A DNA stretch of 64,000 nt from Methylobacterium thuringiense (GTDB lineage: Bacteria > Pseudomonadota > Alphaproteobacteria > Rhizobiales > Beijerinckiaceae), in the NCBI RefSeq assembly GCF_022179645.1, contig NZ_BPRA01000008.1:124001-188000 (forward strand). Direction: 5' to 3'. The notes under the pieces were generated by a model. It searched no databases and had not been told where the DNA came from. It saw only the letters and a program-made list of their open reading frames with translations. The position numbers were made by a program, and so were the translations under genes. Shown here piece by piece: positions 10,246 through 18,835 of the stretch (position 1 is its first letter; every line of letters starts with the position of its first letter).

Positions 10246-10560
10246 ATGGCCAAGCCGCTGGTGATGGAAATTCCGCACGACCTCGGGCGCGACGAGGCCA
10301 AGCGTCGGCTCGAGGAGGGGACCGAGAAGGGCAAGGCCCTGCTGCAGAAGAGCGGCATCACCGTCGAAGCCATGACTTGGACCGGCGACCACCTCGATTT
10401 CGCATTGTCGAGCCTCGGTCAGAAGATAGACGGTCAGGTCGACGTGAACCTCGACACGGTCCGCCTCGAAGTCCGGCTGCCGTTGCTGCTCTCGTTCTTC
10501 GCCGAGAAGTTGCAGAAGATCGTCGGCAACGAGGGCACCAAGCTCCTCACCAAGAAATAG
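10246..10560 (+). CDS. Polyhydroxyalkanoic acid system family protein (PHA granule region)
   Basis: 104 residues. The opening MAKPLVMEIPHDLGRDEAKRR and the middle WTGDHLDFALSSLGQKIDGQ are characteristic of the PHA_gran_rgn family, small proteins often encoded near polyhydroxyalkanoate synthesis genes. The compact alpha/beta protein resembles a coenzyme-A or ribosome-associated ferredoxin-like fold, but its biochemical role is unknown. No phaC or phasin gene is adjacent here. It is monocistronic or followed by the Pro-rich small gene about 100 bases downstream. Confidence 0.85.
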   Translation: MAKPLVMEIPHDLGRDEAKRRLEEGTEKGKALLQKSGITVEAMTWTGDHLDFALSSLGQKIDGQVDVNLDTVRLEVRLPLLLSFFAEKLQKIVGNEGTKLLTKK

Positions 10561-10656
10561 GATCGAAGGCGATCCCCGGAACCGTCGACGGCGGGCGCCC
10601 GTTTGGACCGGACCCGATGGCGCACGAGCGCCGCGTCCCGCCTGCCTGGAGTCTCG

Positions 10657-10866
10657 ATGTCGAATCCTGGTCCGATCCCGGAAGTCCCGACCCCCCAGCC
10701 GCCACCGGACACGCCCTACGATCCGCCGCAGGCACCGCCACCCGCCCCCTCTCCGGAAATTCCCGGTGTCTCGCCCGCGGAGTCGCCGGCCGAGAGCCCC
10801 GTGGAGGTTCCGCTGCCGCCGCCTTCGGAGCCGACCCCGACCGGCCCGGCCAACCCGACGGCCTGA
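10657..10866 (+). CDS. Proline-rich small protein
   Basis: 69 residues from the ATG at 10657, which has GGAG at 10648-10651. More than a third of the residues are Pro, with Glu and Ser, in blocks such as VPTPQPPPDTPYDPPQAPPP. There is no signal peptide and no membrane helix, so it is predicted disordered. Similar Pro-rich small proteins occur in Methylobacterium-type genomes without known function. The good ribosome site and lack of overlap with other genes favour a real gene, but low complexity keeps confidence moderate. Confidence 0.55.
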   Translation: MSNPGPIPEVPTPQPPPDTPYDPPQAPPPAPSPEIPGVSPAESPAESPVEVPLPPPSEPTPTGPANPTA

Positions 10867-10910
10867 ACCGCCCTGGCGTGATGGCCCTGCGCCGGGTTAA
10901 GCCCCCGGCC

Positions 10911-12716
10911 ATGGCCGCTCCCCCGCTTCTTACCCTCAAAGACATCGCGCTGACCTTCGGCGGCACTCCGCTGATCGAGTCAGCCGAACTCGCGATCTCG
11001 CCCGGCGAGCACGCCTGCCTCGTCGGGCGCAACGGCTCCGGCAAGTCGACGCTGATGAAGATCGCCGCCGGGCTCGTCGAGCCCGATCGGGGCGTACGCT
11101 TCCTGCAGCCCGGCACCACGTTGCGCTACCTCGCGCAGGAGCCGGATCTCGCGGGCTTCGATACGGTTCTCGCCTTCGTGGAGGCGGGCCTCGCCCCCGG
11201 CGACGATCCGTATCGTGCCCGCTATCTCGTCGAGAACCTCGGCCTGACCGGCGAGGAAGACCCGTCCCGGCTCTCCGGCGGCGAGTCGCGCCGCGCTGCG
11301 CTGGCCCAGGCGCTGGCGCCCGAGCCCGATATTCTACTCCTCGACGAGCCGACCAATCATCTCGACCTGCCTGTGATCGAATGGCTCGAGAATGAACTCG
11401 GCCGCACGCGCGCCGCTCTCGTGCTCATCAGCCACGACCGGCGCTTTTTGTCCGGCCTGACGCGCGCCACGATCTGGCTCGACCGCGGCGTGACGCGGCG
11501 GATCGAACAGGGTTTTTCCGCCTTCGAGGCCTGGCGCGACAACTTCTTTGAGGAGGAGGAGCGCGACCGGCACAAGCTCGAACGCAAGATCGCCGATGAA
11601 GAGCATTGGCTGCGCTACGGCGTCACCGCCCGGCGCAAGCGCAACGTGCGGCGGCTCGGCAACCTGCATTCCCTGCGCAAGGAGCGACGCGACGACCGCC
11701 GCCCGGTCGGCACCGCCACCATGACGTCGATGGAGGCCGAAGCCTCGGGCACGCTCGTAGTCGAGGCGAAGGGCATCTCGAAGAGCTACGGCGAGCGCAC
11801 GATCGTCGACGATCTCTCGATCCGAGTGACGCGGGGCGACCGGCTCGGCATCGTCGGGGCCAACGGCGCCGGCAAGACCACGCTGATCAACCTGCTTACC
11901 GGCAAGCTCGCGCCGGATTCCGGCGTGGCGCGGCTCGGCACCAACCTGTCGATGATGCTCCTCGACCAGGCCCGCGCCGTGCTCGAACCGACGATGACCG
12001 TGACCGACGTGCTCACGGGGGGGCGCGGCGACAGCATCATGGTCGGCGGCCATAGCCGCCACGTCATCGGCTACCTCAAGGATTTTTTGTTCGCTCCCGA
12101 GCAGGCCCGTACGCCGGTTTCCGTGCTCTCCGGCGGCGAGCGCAACCGCCTGCTGATCGCCCGCGCCCTGGCGCAGCCCTCGAACCTCCTCGTGCTCGAC
12201 GAGCCCACCAACGACCTCGACCTGGAGACCCTCGACCTGCTCCAGGAGATGCTCGACGACTATGCCGGCACCCTGATCCTGGTCAGCCACGACCGCGACT
12301 TCCTGGACCGCGTCGTCGGCAGCGTCCTCGTCTCCGAAGGGGAGGGCCGCTGGACCGAATATGCCGGCGGCTACAGCGACATGCTCACGCAGCGCGGCAA
12401 GGGCGTCGACGCCCGGACGGCGCAGCCCCGTGGCGGCGCCCGCGAGCGCACGGAGCTCCGGGGCGAACCCGCAGCCGGGTCGTCCCGCAAGAAGATGGGG
12501 TTCAAGGAGCAGCATGAGCTCAAGACGCTGCCCGTGCGAATGCGCGAACTGGAGACCGGCATCGCGCGCCTGAAGACCGTACTCGACGATCCCAATCTCT
12601 ACGCCCGCGATTTTGCACGATTTGAGAAGGCCTCGTCGATGCTCTCGGCAGCGCAGGCGGAACTGAGCGCGGCTGAGGATCGCTGGCTCGCGTTGGAGAT
12701 GTTGCGCGAGTCGTAG
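10911..12716 (+). CDS. ABC-F ATPase, Uup-like
   Basis: About 601 residues with two ABC ATPase domains and no membrane segment. Domain 1 has Walker A GRNGSGKST (39-47), signature LSGGESRR and Walker B DEPTNHLD; domain 2 has GANGAGKTT, LSGGERNR and DEPTNDLD. The last 70 residues form a coiled coil like the DNA-binding C-terminus of Uup. ABC-F proteins act on ribosomes; Uup also influences transposon excision and quality control. Start is uncertain: ATG at 10911 (used) or 10881. An open frame extending far upstream to 10116 crosses two other genes and is not credible. Confidence 0.88.
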   Translation: MAAPPLLTLKDIALTFGGTPLIESAELAISPGEHACLVGRNGSGKSTLMKIAAGLVEPDRGVRFLQPGTTLRYLAQEPDLAGFDTVLAFVEAGLAPGDDPYRARYLVENLGLTGEEDPSRLSGGESRRAALAQALAPEPDILLLDEPTNHLDLPVIEWLENELGRTRAALVLISHDRRFLSGLTRATIWLDRGVTRRIEQGFSAFEAWRDNFFEEEERDRHKLERKIADEEHWLRYGVTARRKRNVRRLGNLHSLRKERRDDRRPVGTATMTSMEAEASGTLVVEAKGISKSYGERTIVDDLSIRVTRGDRLGIVGANGAGKTTLINLLTGKLAPDSGVARLGTNLSMMLLDQARAVLEPTMTVTDVLTGGRGDSIMVGGHSRHVIGYLKDFLFAPEQARTPVSVLSGGERNRLLIARALAQPSNLLVLDEPTNDLDLETLDLLQEMLDDYAGTLILVSHDRDFLDRVVGSVLVSEGEGRWTEYAGGYSDMLTQRGKGVDARTAQPRGGARERTELRGEPAAGSSRKKMGFKEQHELKTLPVRMRELETGIARLKTVLDDPNLYARDFARFEKASSMLSAAQAELSAAEDRWLALEMLRES

Positions 12717-13171
12717 GCCTCCAGAGGCGGAATTTGCACCTGCGGCAGCAGATGAGGCCGAATCGAAACCGGCTCTCAACGCGGCGACGTGACGGCGGCG
12801 TCTTGGCGTCGCTTACGGCAGGTCAGCTTCGGCTCACAGCCTGCGAGACCGTCATTGCTCGAAAGCACCTGCCGGTAGCGGGATTTGTTTTCCTGCGGGA
12901 ACAAAGCGTTGCGAGCGGGCAACAGCTCTTGTGGAAGCAGATTTAGGACGGTTCGACGACATCGAAGTCGATTGCCCGTGCGGCCACGCTCGCCCATGGT
13001 GCCCCGGCGGCAGAGACAAAAGCCTCGCCGCTGGATTGGCCGATACCCCATCGGGGATGGCCAAACCAATAAAGGGAAAATGGACGAAGGATCGCGGGGC
13101 CTCGCTGGGGTGGCGCCGTGGACCGAAACAAGTCCGCTCCCAAGGGTCTCGAAACTTCGGAGGTTTCCACA
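12717..13171. promoter_or_regulatory. Long leader/promoter region of the porin gene
   Basis: 455 bases with no credible gene. It ends in a likely structured 5' leader: TTGGCC at 13036-13041 pairs with GGCCAA at 13059-13064 around an inner CCCC/GGGG pairing. Just before the start, GAAAC (13151-13155) can pair with GTTTC (13163-13167), leaving the Shine-Dalgarno GGAGG at 13159-13163 largely in the loop. Such leaders suit a strongly and post-transcriptionally controlled outer-membrane protein. No specific -35/-10 could be fixed. Confidence 0.45.
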
Positions 13172-14839
13172 ATGAAGCTCATCAAGAGCCTTCTCCTGGG
13201 ATCGGCGGCGGGGCTGACCGCGGTCGCAGGGGCACAGGCAGCCGATCTTCCGGTCAAGAAGGCCGCGCCGATCGAATACGTCCGCGTCTGCGGCGCCTAC
13301 GGCGCAGGCTTCTTCTACATCCCGGGTACCGATACCTGCCTGCGCGTCTCCGGCCGCGCGCGGTTCGAGACGGGCTACATCAACAGCAACAGCCGCAACG
13401 TTCCCGGTGGTGGCGATCTTTCGGGCTTCACCGGCCTGATGCGCCTCAACGTCGATGCGCGCACGCAGACCGGCTACGGCACGCTCCGCGCCTTCCTGCG
13501 CCTCGACGCAGCCAGCCGTACCGGCAACACCAAGATTTCCTCGGGCACGATCGTCCGCGGCGCTCAGGCCTTCTCCGGCACCGGCCAGGATACGCTCGGC
13601 CGCGTCGAGAATTTCATCAACGTGGACAAGGCCTTCGTCCAGTTCGCAGGCCTGACGGCCGGTCGTGCGTCGTCGTTCTTCGACTTCTACGCACACGACT
13701 ACGAAATCATCGGCACCTCCCTCGGCTCCGATCTCGCCTCGACGAACCTGCTCGCCTACACCAAGACCTTCGAGGGCGGCTTCTCCGCGACACTCTCGAT
13801 GGAAGACCCGACCTTCCGCAAGAACCCGCTCTATTCCGACGCGGTCACGGCCGCCGGTGCAGGCGCCGGTGTCGCCGGAACCAACAACGTCTTCACCACC
13901 GCTCCGACGCCGATCATCCTGTCCCAGAACGCGAACGGAAACGCCACCAGCGTCGCCTTCGTCGACGCCGTGCAGCGCTCGCGCATGCCCGACTTCGTGG
14001 GCTCGCTTCGTTACGATGCTCCGTGGGGATCGGCTCAGCTCTCGGGCGCCGTCAAGGACGTCAACACGGGCGGGTTCATCGCCGGCTCGGCGATCACCGG
14101 CCCCCCTGGAGCGCCGATTGCGCTGGCTCCCAACGCGGCCGCAGCCTTGTTGGCAGCCCGTGGCGTCAGCAGCGGCGCACAGACCGAGTACGGCTGGGCG
14201 ATCCAGGGCGGTTTGAAGTTCAACATGCCCTTCATCGCTCCGGGTGACGGCCTCTATCTGCAGGGTGCCTACGGCGAGGGTGCCTCGTTCTACACCGGCA
14301 TCAACCGCTTCACGGCCGGGTACCTCAGCAACGCCGCCGTCTTCGCGGGCAACCCGTTCAACCAATACCTGTCCGACGCCATCGTGAACCCGCTGACGGG
14401 CAAGATCGAACTGTCGCAGAGCTTCACGGTCGTCGCCTCCTACCTGCATTACTGGTCGCCGGAATGGCGTTCCGCCTTCTACGGCAGCTATGGCCAGATG
14501 AACTTCAGCGAGCGGGCTCGCGCTGCGGTAGGCCTCGCCAACTTCGAGGTCGGCGCAGGAACCGCGGTCGCCCCGCCGTCACCCACGACGAACGGGGTCG
14601 GGTATGTCCTGAGCCCGTCCCTGCGCGACACCGCCCAGATCGTCACCGGCGCGAGCCTGATCTGGTCGCCGGTCAAGGATCTCGATATCGGCGTCGAGGG
14701 CCAGTACATCCGCACCAGCCTGGCGAACGGCCGGACCACGAACGCGGACAAGACCACCACGCTCGCCGGTCTGCCGCTCTATCCGAAGAGCAGCGAAGAC
14801 ACCTACCAAGCCCGCTTCCGCGTGCAGCGCGACTTCTAG
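13172..14839 (+). CDS. Outer-membrane porin, Omp2/Porin_2 family
   Basis: 555 residues from the ATG at 13172, nine bases after GGAGG. Signal peptide of about 23 residues (MKLIKSLLLGSAAGLTAVAG, cleavage after AQA) then the family hallmark YVRVCGAYGAGFFYIPGTDT with the two conserved Cys. Alternating beta strands follow, and the C-terminal residue is Phe (RVQRDF), the outer-membrane assembly signature. Hyphomicrobial Omp2-type porins are trimeric 16-stranded channels for small hydrophilic solutes. The protein is longer than classical Omp2b (about 360-400), with Ala/Asn-rich loop insertions around residues 225-265 and 300-340. It is followed by a strong terminator, so transcribed alone. Confidence 0.92.
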   Translation: MKLIKSLLLGSAAGLTAVAGAQAADLPVKKAAPIEYVRVCGAYGAGFFYIPGTDTCLRVSGRARFETGYINSNSRNVPGGGDLSGFTGLMRLNVDARTQTGYGTLRAFLRLDAASRTGNTKISSGTIVRGAQAFSGTGQDTLGRVENFINVDKAFVQFAGLTAGRASSFFDFYAHDYEIIGTSLGSDLASTNLLAYTKTFEGGFSATLSMEDPTFRKNPLYSDAVTAAGAGAGVAGTNNVFTTAPTPIILSQNANGNATSVAFVDAVQRSRMPDFVGSLRYDAPWGSAQLSGAVKDVNTGGFIAGSAITGPPGAPIALAPNAAAALLAARGVSSGAQTEYGWAIQGGLKFNMPFIAPGDGLYLQGAYGEGASFYTGINRFTAGYLSNAAVFAGNPFNQYLSDAIVNPLTGKIELSQSFTVVASYLHYWSPEWRSAFYGSYGQMNFSERARAAVGLANFEVGAGTAVAPPSPTTNGVGYVLSPSLRDTAQIVTGASLIWSPVKDLDIGVEGQYIRTSLANGRTTNADKTTTLAGLPLYPKSSEDTYQARFRVQRDF

Positions 14840-14874
14840 TTCGCGCACACGTCTTCGCACCGAGCACCTCCGAG

Positions 14875-14903
14875 CCCCGACCTTCACCGGTCGGGGTCTT
14901 TTT
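14875..14903 (+). terminator. Rho-independent terminator of the porin gene
   Basis: An eight-base perfect stem (CCCCGACC 14875-14882 with GGTCGGGG 14889-14896) and a six-base loop, followed by TCTTTTT. It lies 36 bases after the porin stop. Confidence 0.92.
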
Positions 14904-15024
14904 ATGCCGTGACGCCTCGGATGCGGGTCGGCCGCAGCCTTCATGATGCCGCGAAGCGGGCGGACATTGCGGGGATCGTCCTCACCGTGTCCGGCTCGAC
15001 GGCGATCGAGGGTCCTCGAGGTCC

Positions 15025-17025
15025 GTGACGTCCCCAACTTCCTCATCCGCCTTCCGAAATCGCGTCGGATGGCTCGCCGGCCTGCCGGTGCTCGCGCTGC
15101 TCTGGGCAGCCGCGACCCTCGCCACCGCACCCATCGTCGCCGACGCGCTGCGGGTCGGCAGCGCCGCGATCGTGCGCGAGACGGGCAGGGGCGAGCCGGA
15201 GCCCTGGCTGCGCATCGAGGCGGAGGGCCGCGACCTGCTGGCGCTCGGGGAGGCGCCGGATTCGGCTTCCCGCGAAGCGGCGCTGGGGCGTCTCGCGTCG
15301 ATTCCAGGCCTGCGCCGCGTCGGCGACCGCACCGGCCTGATCGAAACCGCCTCGCCCTTCGTCTGGACCGCGACGCGCACGCGCGCGGACCAGGTCGAGA
15401 CCGGCGGAAACCGCCCGGCAGAGGTCGGCGCCGCGGCGCTGGCGGCGCGCCTTGCGGCCGCGCTGCCACCTGAAACGGACCTGCGCGACCGGGCGAGGGC
15501 GGCCCGCGGCGGTCCGGCGGGCTTCATGGAGGGCGCCTCCTATCTCGTTGCGCGCCTTGGCGGATTCGCTCCGGGCGCCGTCGCGAGCCTGAGCGATACG
15601 ACACTTTCGATACGCGGCGAGGCCCTCGATCCGGCGGCCTACGCGGCAGGACAGGACGCGCCGCCGCAGGGCTTCGGACTCGGGGCGATCGAGATCCTGC
15701 CGCCCCGCGTCGACGACTTCCGCTTCGTCGTAGAGCGCCGTCCCGACGGCGGCCTGACCCTCGGCGGCAACGTCGTCTCCGAGGCGGCCCGGGCCGAGGC
15801 GCTCAAGATGGCGGGGATAGTCCTGGCGAACACCGGGATGCAGGCCGGGGTGGACGACGCGATGCGCACCGCACGCGGCCTCGACCCCGCGATCGACCCG
15901 GCCGCCCTGACCAAGGCCGCACTTCGCCTCGCCGGCCTGATCCGCGAGGGCTCGGTCCGCTTCGAGCGCGGCAACCTGTCGGTCTCGGGTACCGCGCTCG
16001 ACGAGGAGGCGGTCGGCGAGGCCGAGGCGGCTCTGCGCGACGCCCGTCCGGCCGGAATCGGCGCCGGCACGGTCTCGCTCGAGGTGCGGCCGGTCTCGCC
16101 CTATACGACGCGCATCCGGCGCGATTCGGGCAGCGTGACGCTGTCGGGCTATCTGCCCGACCGGGCGGCGCGCGAATCGCTGAACGCCGCCCTGCGACTG
16201 CGCTTCCTGCGCGAGGCGATCGTCGACCGCTCGCGTCTCTCCTCCGGCGCGCGCCCCGGCCTCGTCGCCGCGCTCACCGCCACCCTCGGCCCGCTCTCGA
16301 CGCTCGCAAGCGGCGAGATTGCCGTCACCGGCCGCACGATGCAACTCGGTGGCGAGAGCCTCTATGCCGAGAGCGCCCGCCGCACCGGAGAGGACCTGCG
16401 CCGCGCCGTGCCGCCGGGCTGGGAGAGCACGGTCGCCGTCACCACCCGCGACGCGGCCCCGGCCTACGACGCGCCGACCTGCGCCCGGCTGTTCTCGGAG
16501 CGGCTCGCCGGACACACGCTGCGCTTCGCCCCCGGCAGCAGCGAGCTGAAGCCGGATTTCTATCCGGTGCTCGACGCCGTCGCCGAACTCGTCAAGGCCT
16601 GCCGGGCCGAGCGCGTCGAGGTGATCGGCCATCTCGATCCCCCCGGCGCAAAGCCGCCGAAACCCGAGACCCTGCCGGAGGCCAAGGCCGAAAAAGACAA
16701 GGCCGACAAGGCGAAAGCCGACAAAGCCAAGACTTCAAGTAAAGAGAAGACGACGGGCAACGACAAGGCACCGGGCAAGGTAGCCGAAGCCGGCAAGGCG
16801 GCGGACAACACGAAGGCGGACAAGGCAAAACCGGCCCCCACCCCCACCGAGCCGCCGCCGCCCGCGAAAGACCCCGATCCGTCGCCGGACCTCGCCGGCG
16901 CCCGCGCCGCGGCGATCGTCGACTATCTCCTGAAGGCGGGGGTGGCCTCCGGCCGGGCGCTCGCGGCGCAGGGCAGCGCGCCGCTCAACGACCGCCAGGG
17001 CATCGGATTGGCGCTGCGCTCATGA
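15025..17025 (+). CDS. OmpA-domain envelope protein with Lys-rich insert
   Basis: 666 residues, GTG start. One N-terminal membrane helix (about 15-38) anchors a large periplasmic region with BON-like repeated alpha/beta segments (for example GGLTLGGNVVSEAARAEALK and GSVTLSGYLPDRAARESLNA). A C-terminal OmpA/MotB peptidoglycan-binding domain begins near residue 500 (LRFAPGSSELKPDFYPVLDA). Its canonical 'GHTD..G' loop reads GHLDPPG and is followed by about 80 residues rich in Lys, Ala, Asp and Pro (nucleotides 16640-16885) before the domain resumes at GARAAAIVDYLLKAGVASGR. Likely tethers the inner membrane to the cell wall. Start codon overlap with the next gene (ATGA) indicates translational coupling. 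Confidence 0.8.
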   Translation: MTSPTSSSAFRNRVGWLAGLPVLALLWAAATLATAPIVADALRVGSAAIVRETGRGEPEPWLRIEAEGRDLLALGEAPDSASREAALGRLASIPGLRRVGDRTGLIETASPFVWTATRTRADQVETGGNRPAEVGAAALAARLAAALPPETDLRDRARAARGGPAGFMEGASYLVARLGGFAPGAVASLSDTTLSIRGEALDPAAYAAGQDAPPQGFGLGAIEILPPRVDDFRFVVERRPDGGLTLGGNVVSEAARAEALKMAGIVLANTGMQAGVDDAMRTARGLDPAIDPAALTKAALRLAGLIREGSVRFERGNLSVSGTALDEEAVGEAEAALRDARPAGIGAGTVSLEVRPVSPYTTRIRRDSGSVTLSGYLPDRAARESLNAALRLRFLREAIVDRSRLSSGARPGLVAALTATLGPLSTLASGEIAVTGRTMQLGGESLYAESARRTGEDLRRAVPPGWESTVAVTTRDAAPAYDAPTCARLFSERLAGHTLRFAPGSSELKPDFYPVLDAVAELVKACRAERVEVIGHLDPPGAKPPKPETLPEAKAEKDKADKAKADKAKTSSKEKTTGNDKAPGKVAEAGKAADNTKADKAKPAPTPTEPPPPAKDPDPSPDLAGARAAAIVDYLLKAGVASGRALAAQGSAPLNDRQGIGLALRS

Positions 17026-17300
17026 CGCTTCTTGTCTCGACGCTGTGGCCCGGCCTCGCGGGCGCGCTGCTGCTCGGCGCCTGCATCGGCGCAGTCATGG
17101 GCCTGCCCCGCGACCGCTTCGCTCTCGCCGCCGCCGCGATCCCGTTCGCACTCCTGGCGATCCTCTCCGCCCTCGCCCTGCTGCAGACCGTGCCGGGCCA
17201 GCCCGGGCTCTGGGTCGAAACCGCCACGCTGATGCTCGCCGCCTATCTCGCCGGATGCCTCGCCGGCGGCGCCGGACGGCTGGCGGCGAAGCGAGGCTGA
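17022..17300 (+). CDS. Small membrane protein coupled to the OmpA-domain gene
   Basis: 92 residues with three predicted hydrophobic segments (about 3-24, 32-53, 66-84). Its ATG overlaps the stop of the preceding OmpA-domain gene by four bases, so the two are co-translated and probably work together at the inner membrane. No recognisable family motif was seen. The last residues are basic (RLAAKRG), suggesting a cytoplasmic C-terminus. Confidence 0.7.
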   Translation: MTLLVSTLWPGLAGALLLGACIGAVMGLPRDRFALAAAAIPFALLAILSALALLQTVPGQPGLWVETATLMLAAYLAGCLAGGAGRLAAKRG

Positions 17301-17316
17301 TCCCGAGGCGGCGCCG

Positions 17317-18363
17317 TCACCGCCGCACCAACGGAATCACGTGATGCGCGAAGCGCCGCATCTCGGCTTCGAAGGGCTGAAACTGCAGCATGAACAGTTC
17401 GATGCCGGCCGCATGGAATGCGCCGACGCGCTCGGCGACGGTCCCGTAACTGCCGACCAGTCCCGCGGCCGTACCGCCGTTGGTGCCGACATGCCGCGTC
17501 GCCGCCGCATCGGTCTTTGCGAACATCACGCTCGCCGTGTCGGTGCGGGCGCGGGTGTCGGCGCGCAAGGCTTCGTCGCGGCGGCTGAGGTCGAGCAGGC
17601 GCGCGTGCTCGTCCTTCGCGTCGGCATCCGTCTCGCGGGCGATGACGAAGGCCGAGAGGCCGTAGCGCAGGCGGCCCTGCGCGGCGGGCCGGCGGGCGAC
17701 ATCGGCGATGAGGGCGGCGACGTCGCCGTGCGGCTGGCCGTTGATGAACCACACGTCGCCGTGGTCGGCGACCAGCGCCCGCGCCGGCTCCGACTCGCCG
17801 CCGACATAGATCGTCGGGCGCGGGCGGAACGTGCCGGCGGGCTTCAGCCGGTAGTCTTCGACGCGAAAGTGCCGGCCCTCGAAATCGACGCGCTCGCCCC
17901 GCATCAGGCGGTCGACGAGGCCGATCCACTCGCGGCCATAGGCGTAGCGTTCGTCATGCGCCGGAAACGGCAGGCCGGCCCGCTCGAATTCGGCGCGGTT
18001 CCAGGCGTTGACGAGGTTGATCCCGAAGCGGCCCTCGCTGACATGCTCGATCTGCAGCGCCATCTTGGCGAGCACCACCGGGTGGTAGAGCCCCGGCTTG
18101 ATCGCCGCGATGATCTCGATGCGGCGGGTCAGCGCCGCGAGCGCCGCCGAGGCCGTCCAGGCTTCGAGCTGGTCGCGGCCCTCGTCGTAGGGATTCATTG
18201 TGTGCTGGGCGACGAGCACGGCGTCGAAGCCGAGCGCCTCGGCCTCCAGCACCAGATCACGGTTTCGAGCCCAGCCGGCGTCGTCCGGTTCGTCCGGGTC
18301 GTGGTGGGCGGCGCGCGAGCCGTGGACGGCGGCCCAGATGCCGAAGCGGAGAGGGTGGGTCAT
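17317..18363 (-). CDS. LLM-class flavin-dependent monooxygenase (sulfone/sulfonate type)
   Basis: 348 residues starting at the ATG at 18361-18363; the open frame upstream is Pro/Ser junk. The start LRFGIWAAVHGSRAAHHDP, then RRIEIIAAIKPGLYHPVVLAKM and SEGRFGINLVNAWNRAEFER, are typical of the bacterial luciferase-like family that includes alkanesulfonate monooxygenase SsuD and dimethylsulfone monooxygenase SfnG. These use FMNH2 and O2 to cleave C-S bonds. The nearby sulfonate-type binding protein and DszC-like flavoprotein support an organosulfur role. No flavin reductase is adjacent. The exact substrate is not determinable. Confidence 0.82.
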   Translation of the reverse strand: MTHPLRFGIWAAVHGSRAAHHDPDEPDDAGWARNRDLVLEAEALGFDAVLVAQHTMNPYDEGRDQLEAWTASAALAALTRRIEIIAAIKPGLYHPVVLAKMALQIEHVSEGRFGINLVNAWNRAEFERAGLPFPAHDERYAYGREWIGLVDRLMRGERVDFEGRHFRVEDYRLKPAGTFRPRPTIYVGGESEPARALVADHGDVWFINGQPHGDVAALIADVARRPAAQGRLRYGLSAFVIARETDADAKDEHARLLDLSRRDEALRADTRARTDTASVMFAKTDAAATRHVGTNGGTAAGLVGSYGTVAERVGAFHAAGIELFMLQFQPFEAEMRRFAHHVIPLVRR

Positions 18364-18517
18364 GCCGGCTCCGGATACGCGGTTCGATCGCGATGAGCGC
18401 TCTCCTCGCCCTCGTTGCGACGAGGGAGGAGGTGCTGGCGGTGGTGCAGGCGGCACCGCAATGCTCGATCCTGCAGCCTTGTGGAGCAAATGCACCAAGG
18501 AGATGGGCCACGTCGGT

Positions 18518-18751
18518 TCAGGTATGAGCCTGTTCGCACACCTGGATCCAGACGCTGTGGATCGTGCGTCCCGAGCTGTCGCGCACCGTCACAACGGCCG
18601 GGTGTTCGCCGTCGATCGGCGGTGCGGAGATCGCGGCATCGAACGCTATCCTAACGGCTGTTTCCCTGGCGGCCTCAAAATTCGCTAAGATGCTGCCTTC
18701 ATTGTCGATATCACTGCCGCCGTTGACGATGTCGAAGAAGTAGCGCGGCAT
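18518..18751 (-). CDS. DUF6894 family small protein
   Basis: 77 residues opening MPRYFFDIVNGGSDIDNEGS, with a central Ala-rich helix (FEAARETAVRIAFDAAI) and a C-terminal beta pair (VVTVRDSSGRTI). The same plan appears in the products at 34578-34808 and 34864-35148. DUF6894 proteins are short, often multi-copy, cytosolic and functionally uncharacterised in Methylobacterium and Bradyrhizobium. It is transcribed alone between the LLM monooxygenase and the binding-protein gene. Confidence 0.75.
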   Translation of the reverse strand: MPRYFFDIVNGGSDIDNEGSILANFEAARETAVRIAFDAAISAPPIDGEHPAVVTVRDSSGRTIHSVWIQVCEQAHT

Positions 18752-18835
18752 TCACCCGATCTCTTGGCCTCGACCGCGAACTCTCGGCCAGGTTGCAAAC
18801 TAGGCAATTTGCGTTCTCGGCGAAAGTCATGCGGC

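Noticed and set aside
10116-10910. Extension of the ABC-F gene upstream to give an 866-residue protein
   Set aside because: The extension crosses the PHA-family and Pro-rich genes in another frame and is Arg/Pro-rich without similarity; the ABC domain begins near 10911.
16640-16885. Frameshift or assembly error in the OmpA-domain gene
   Set aside because: The frame continues with the same strand, good codon use and a sensible domain end; the low complexity looks like a genuine Lys-rich insert.
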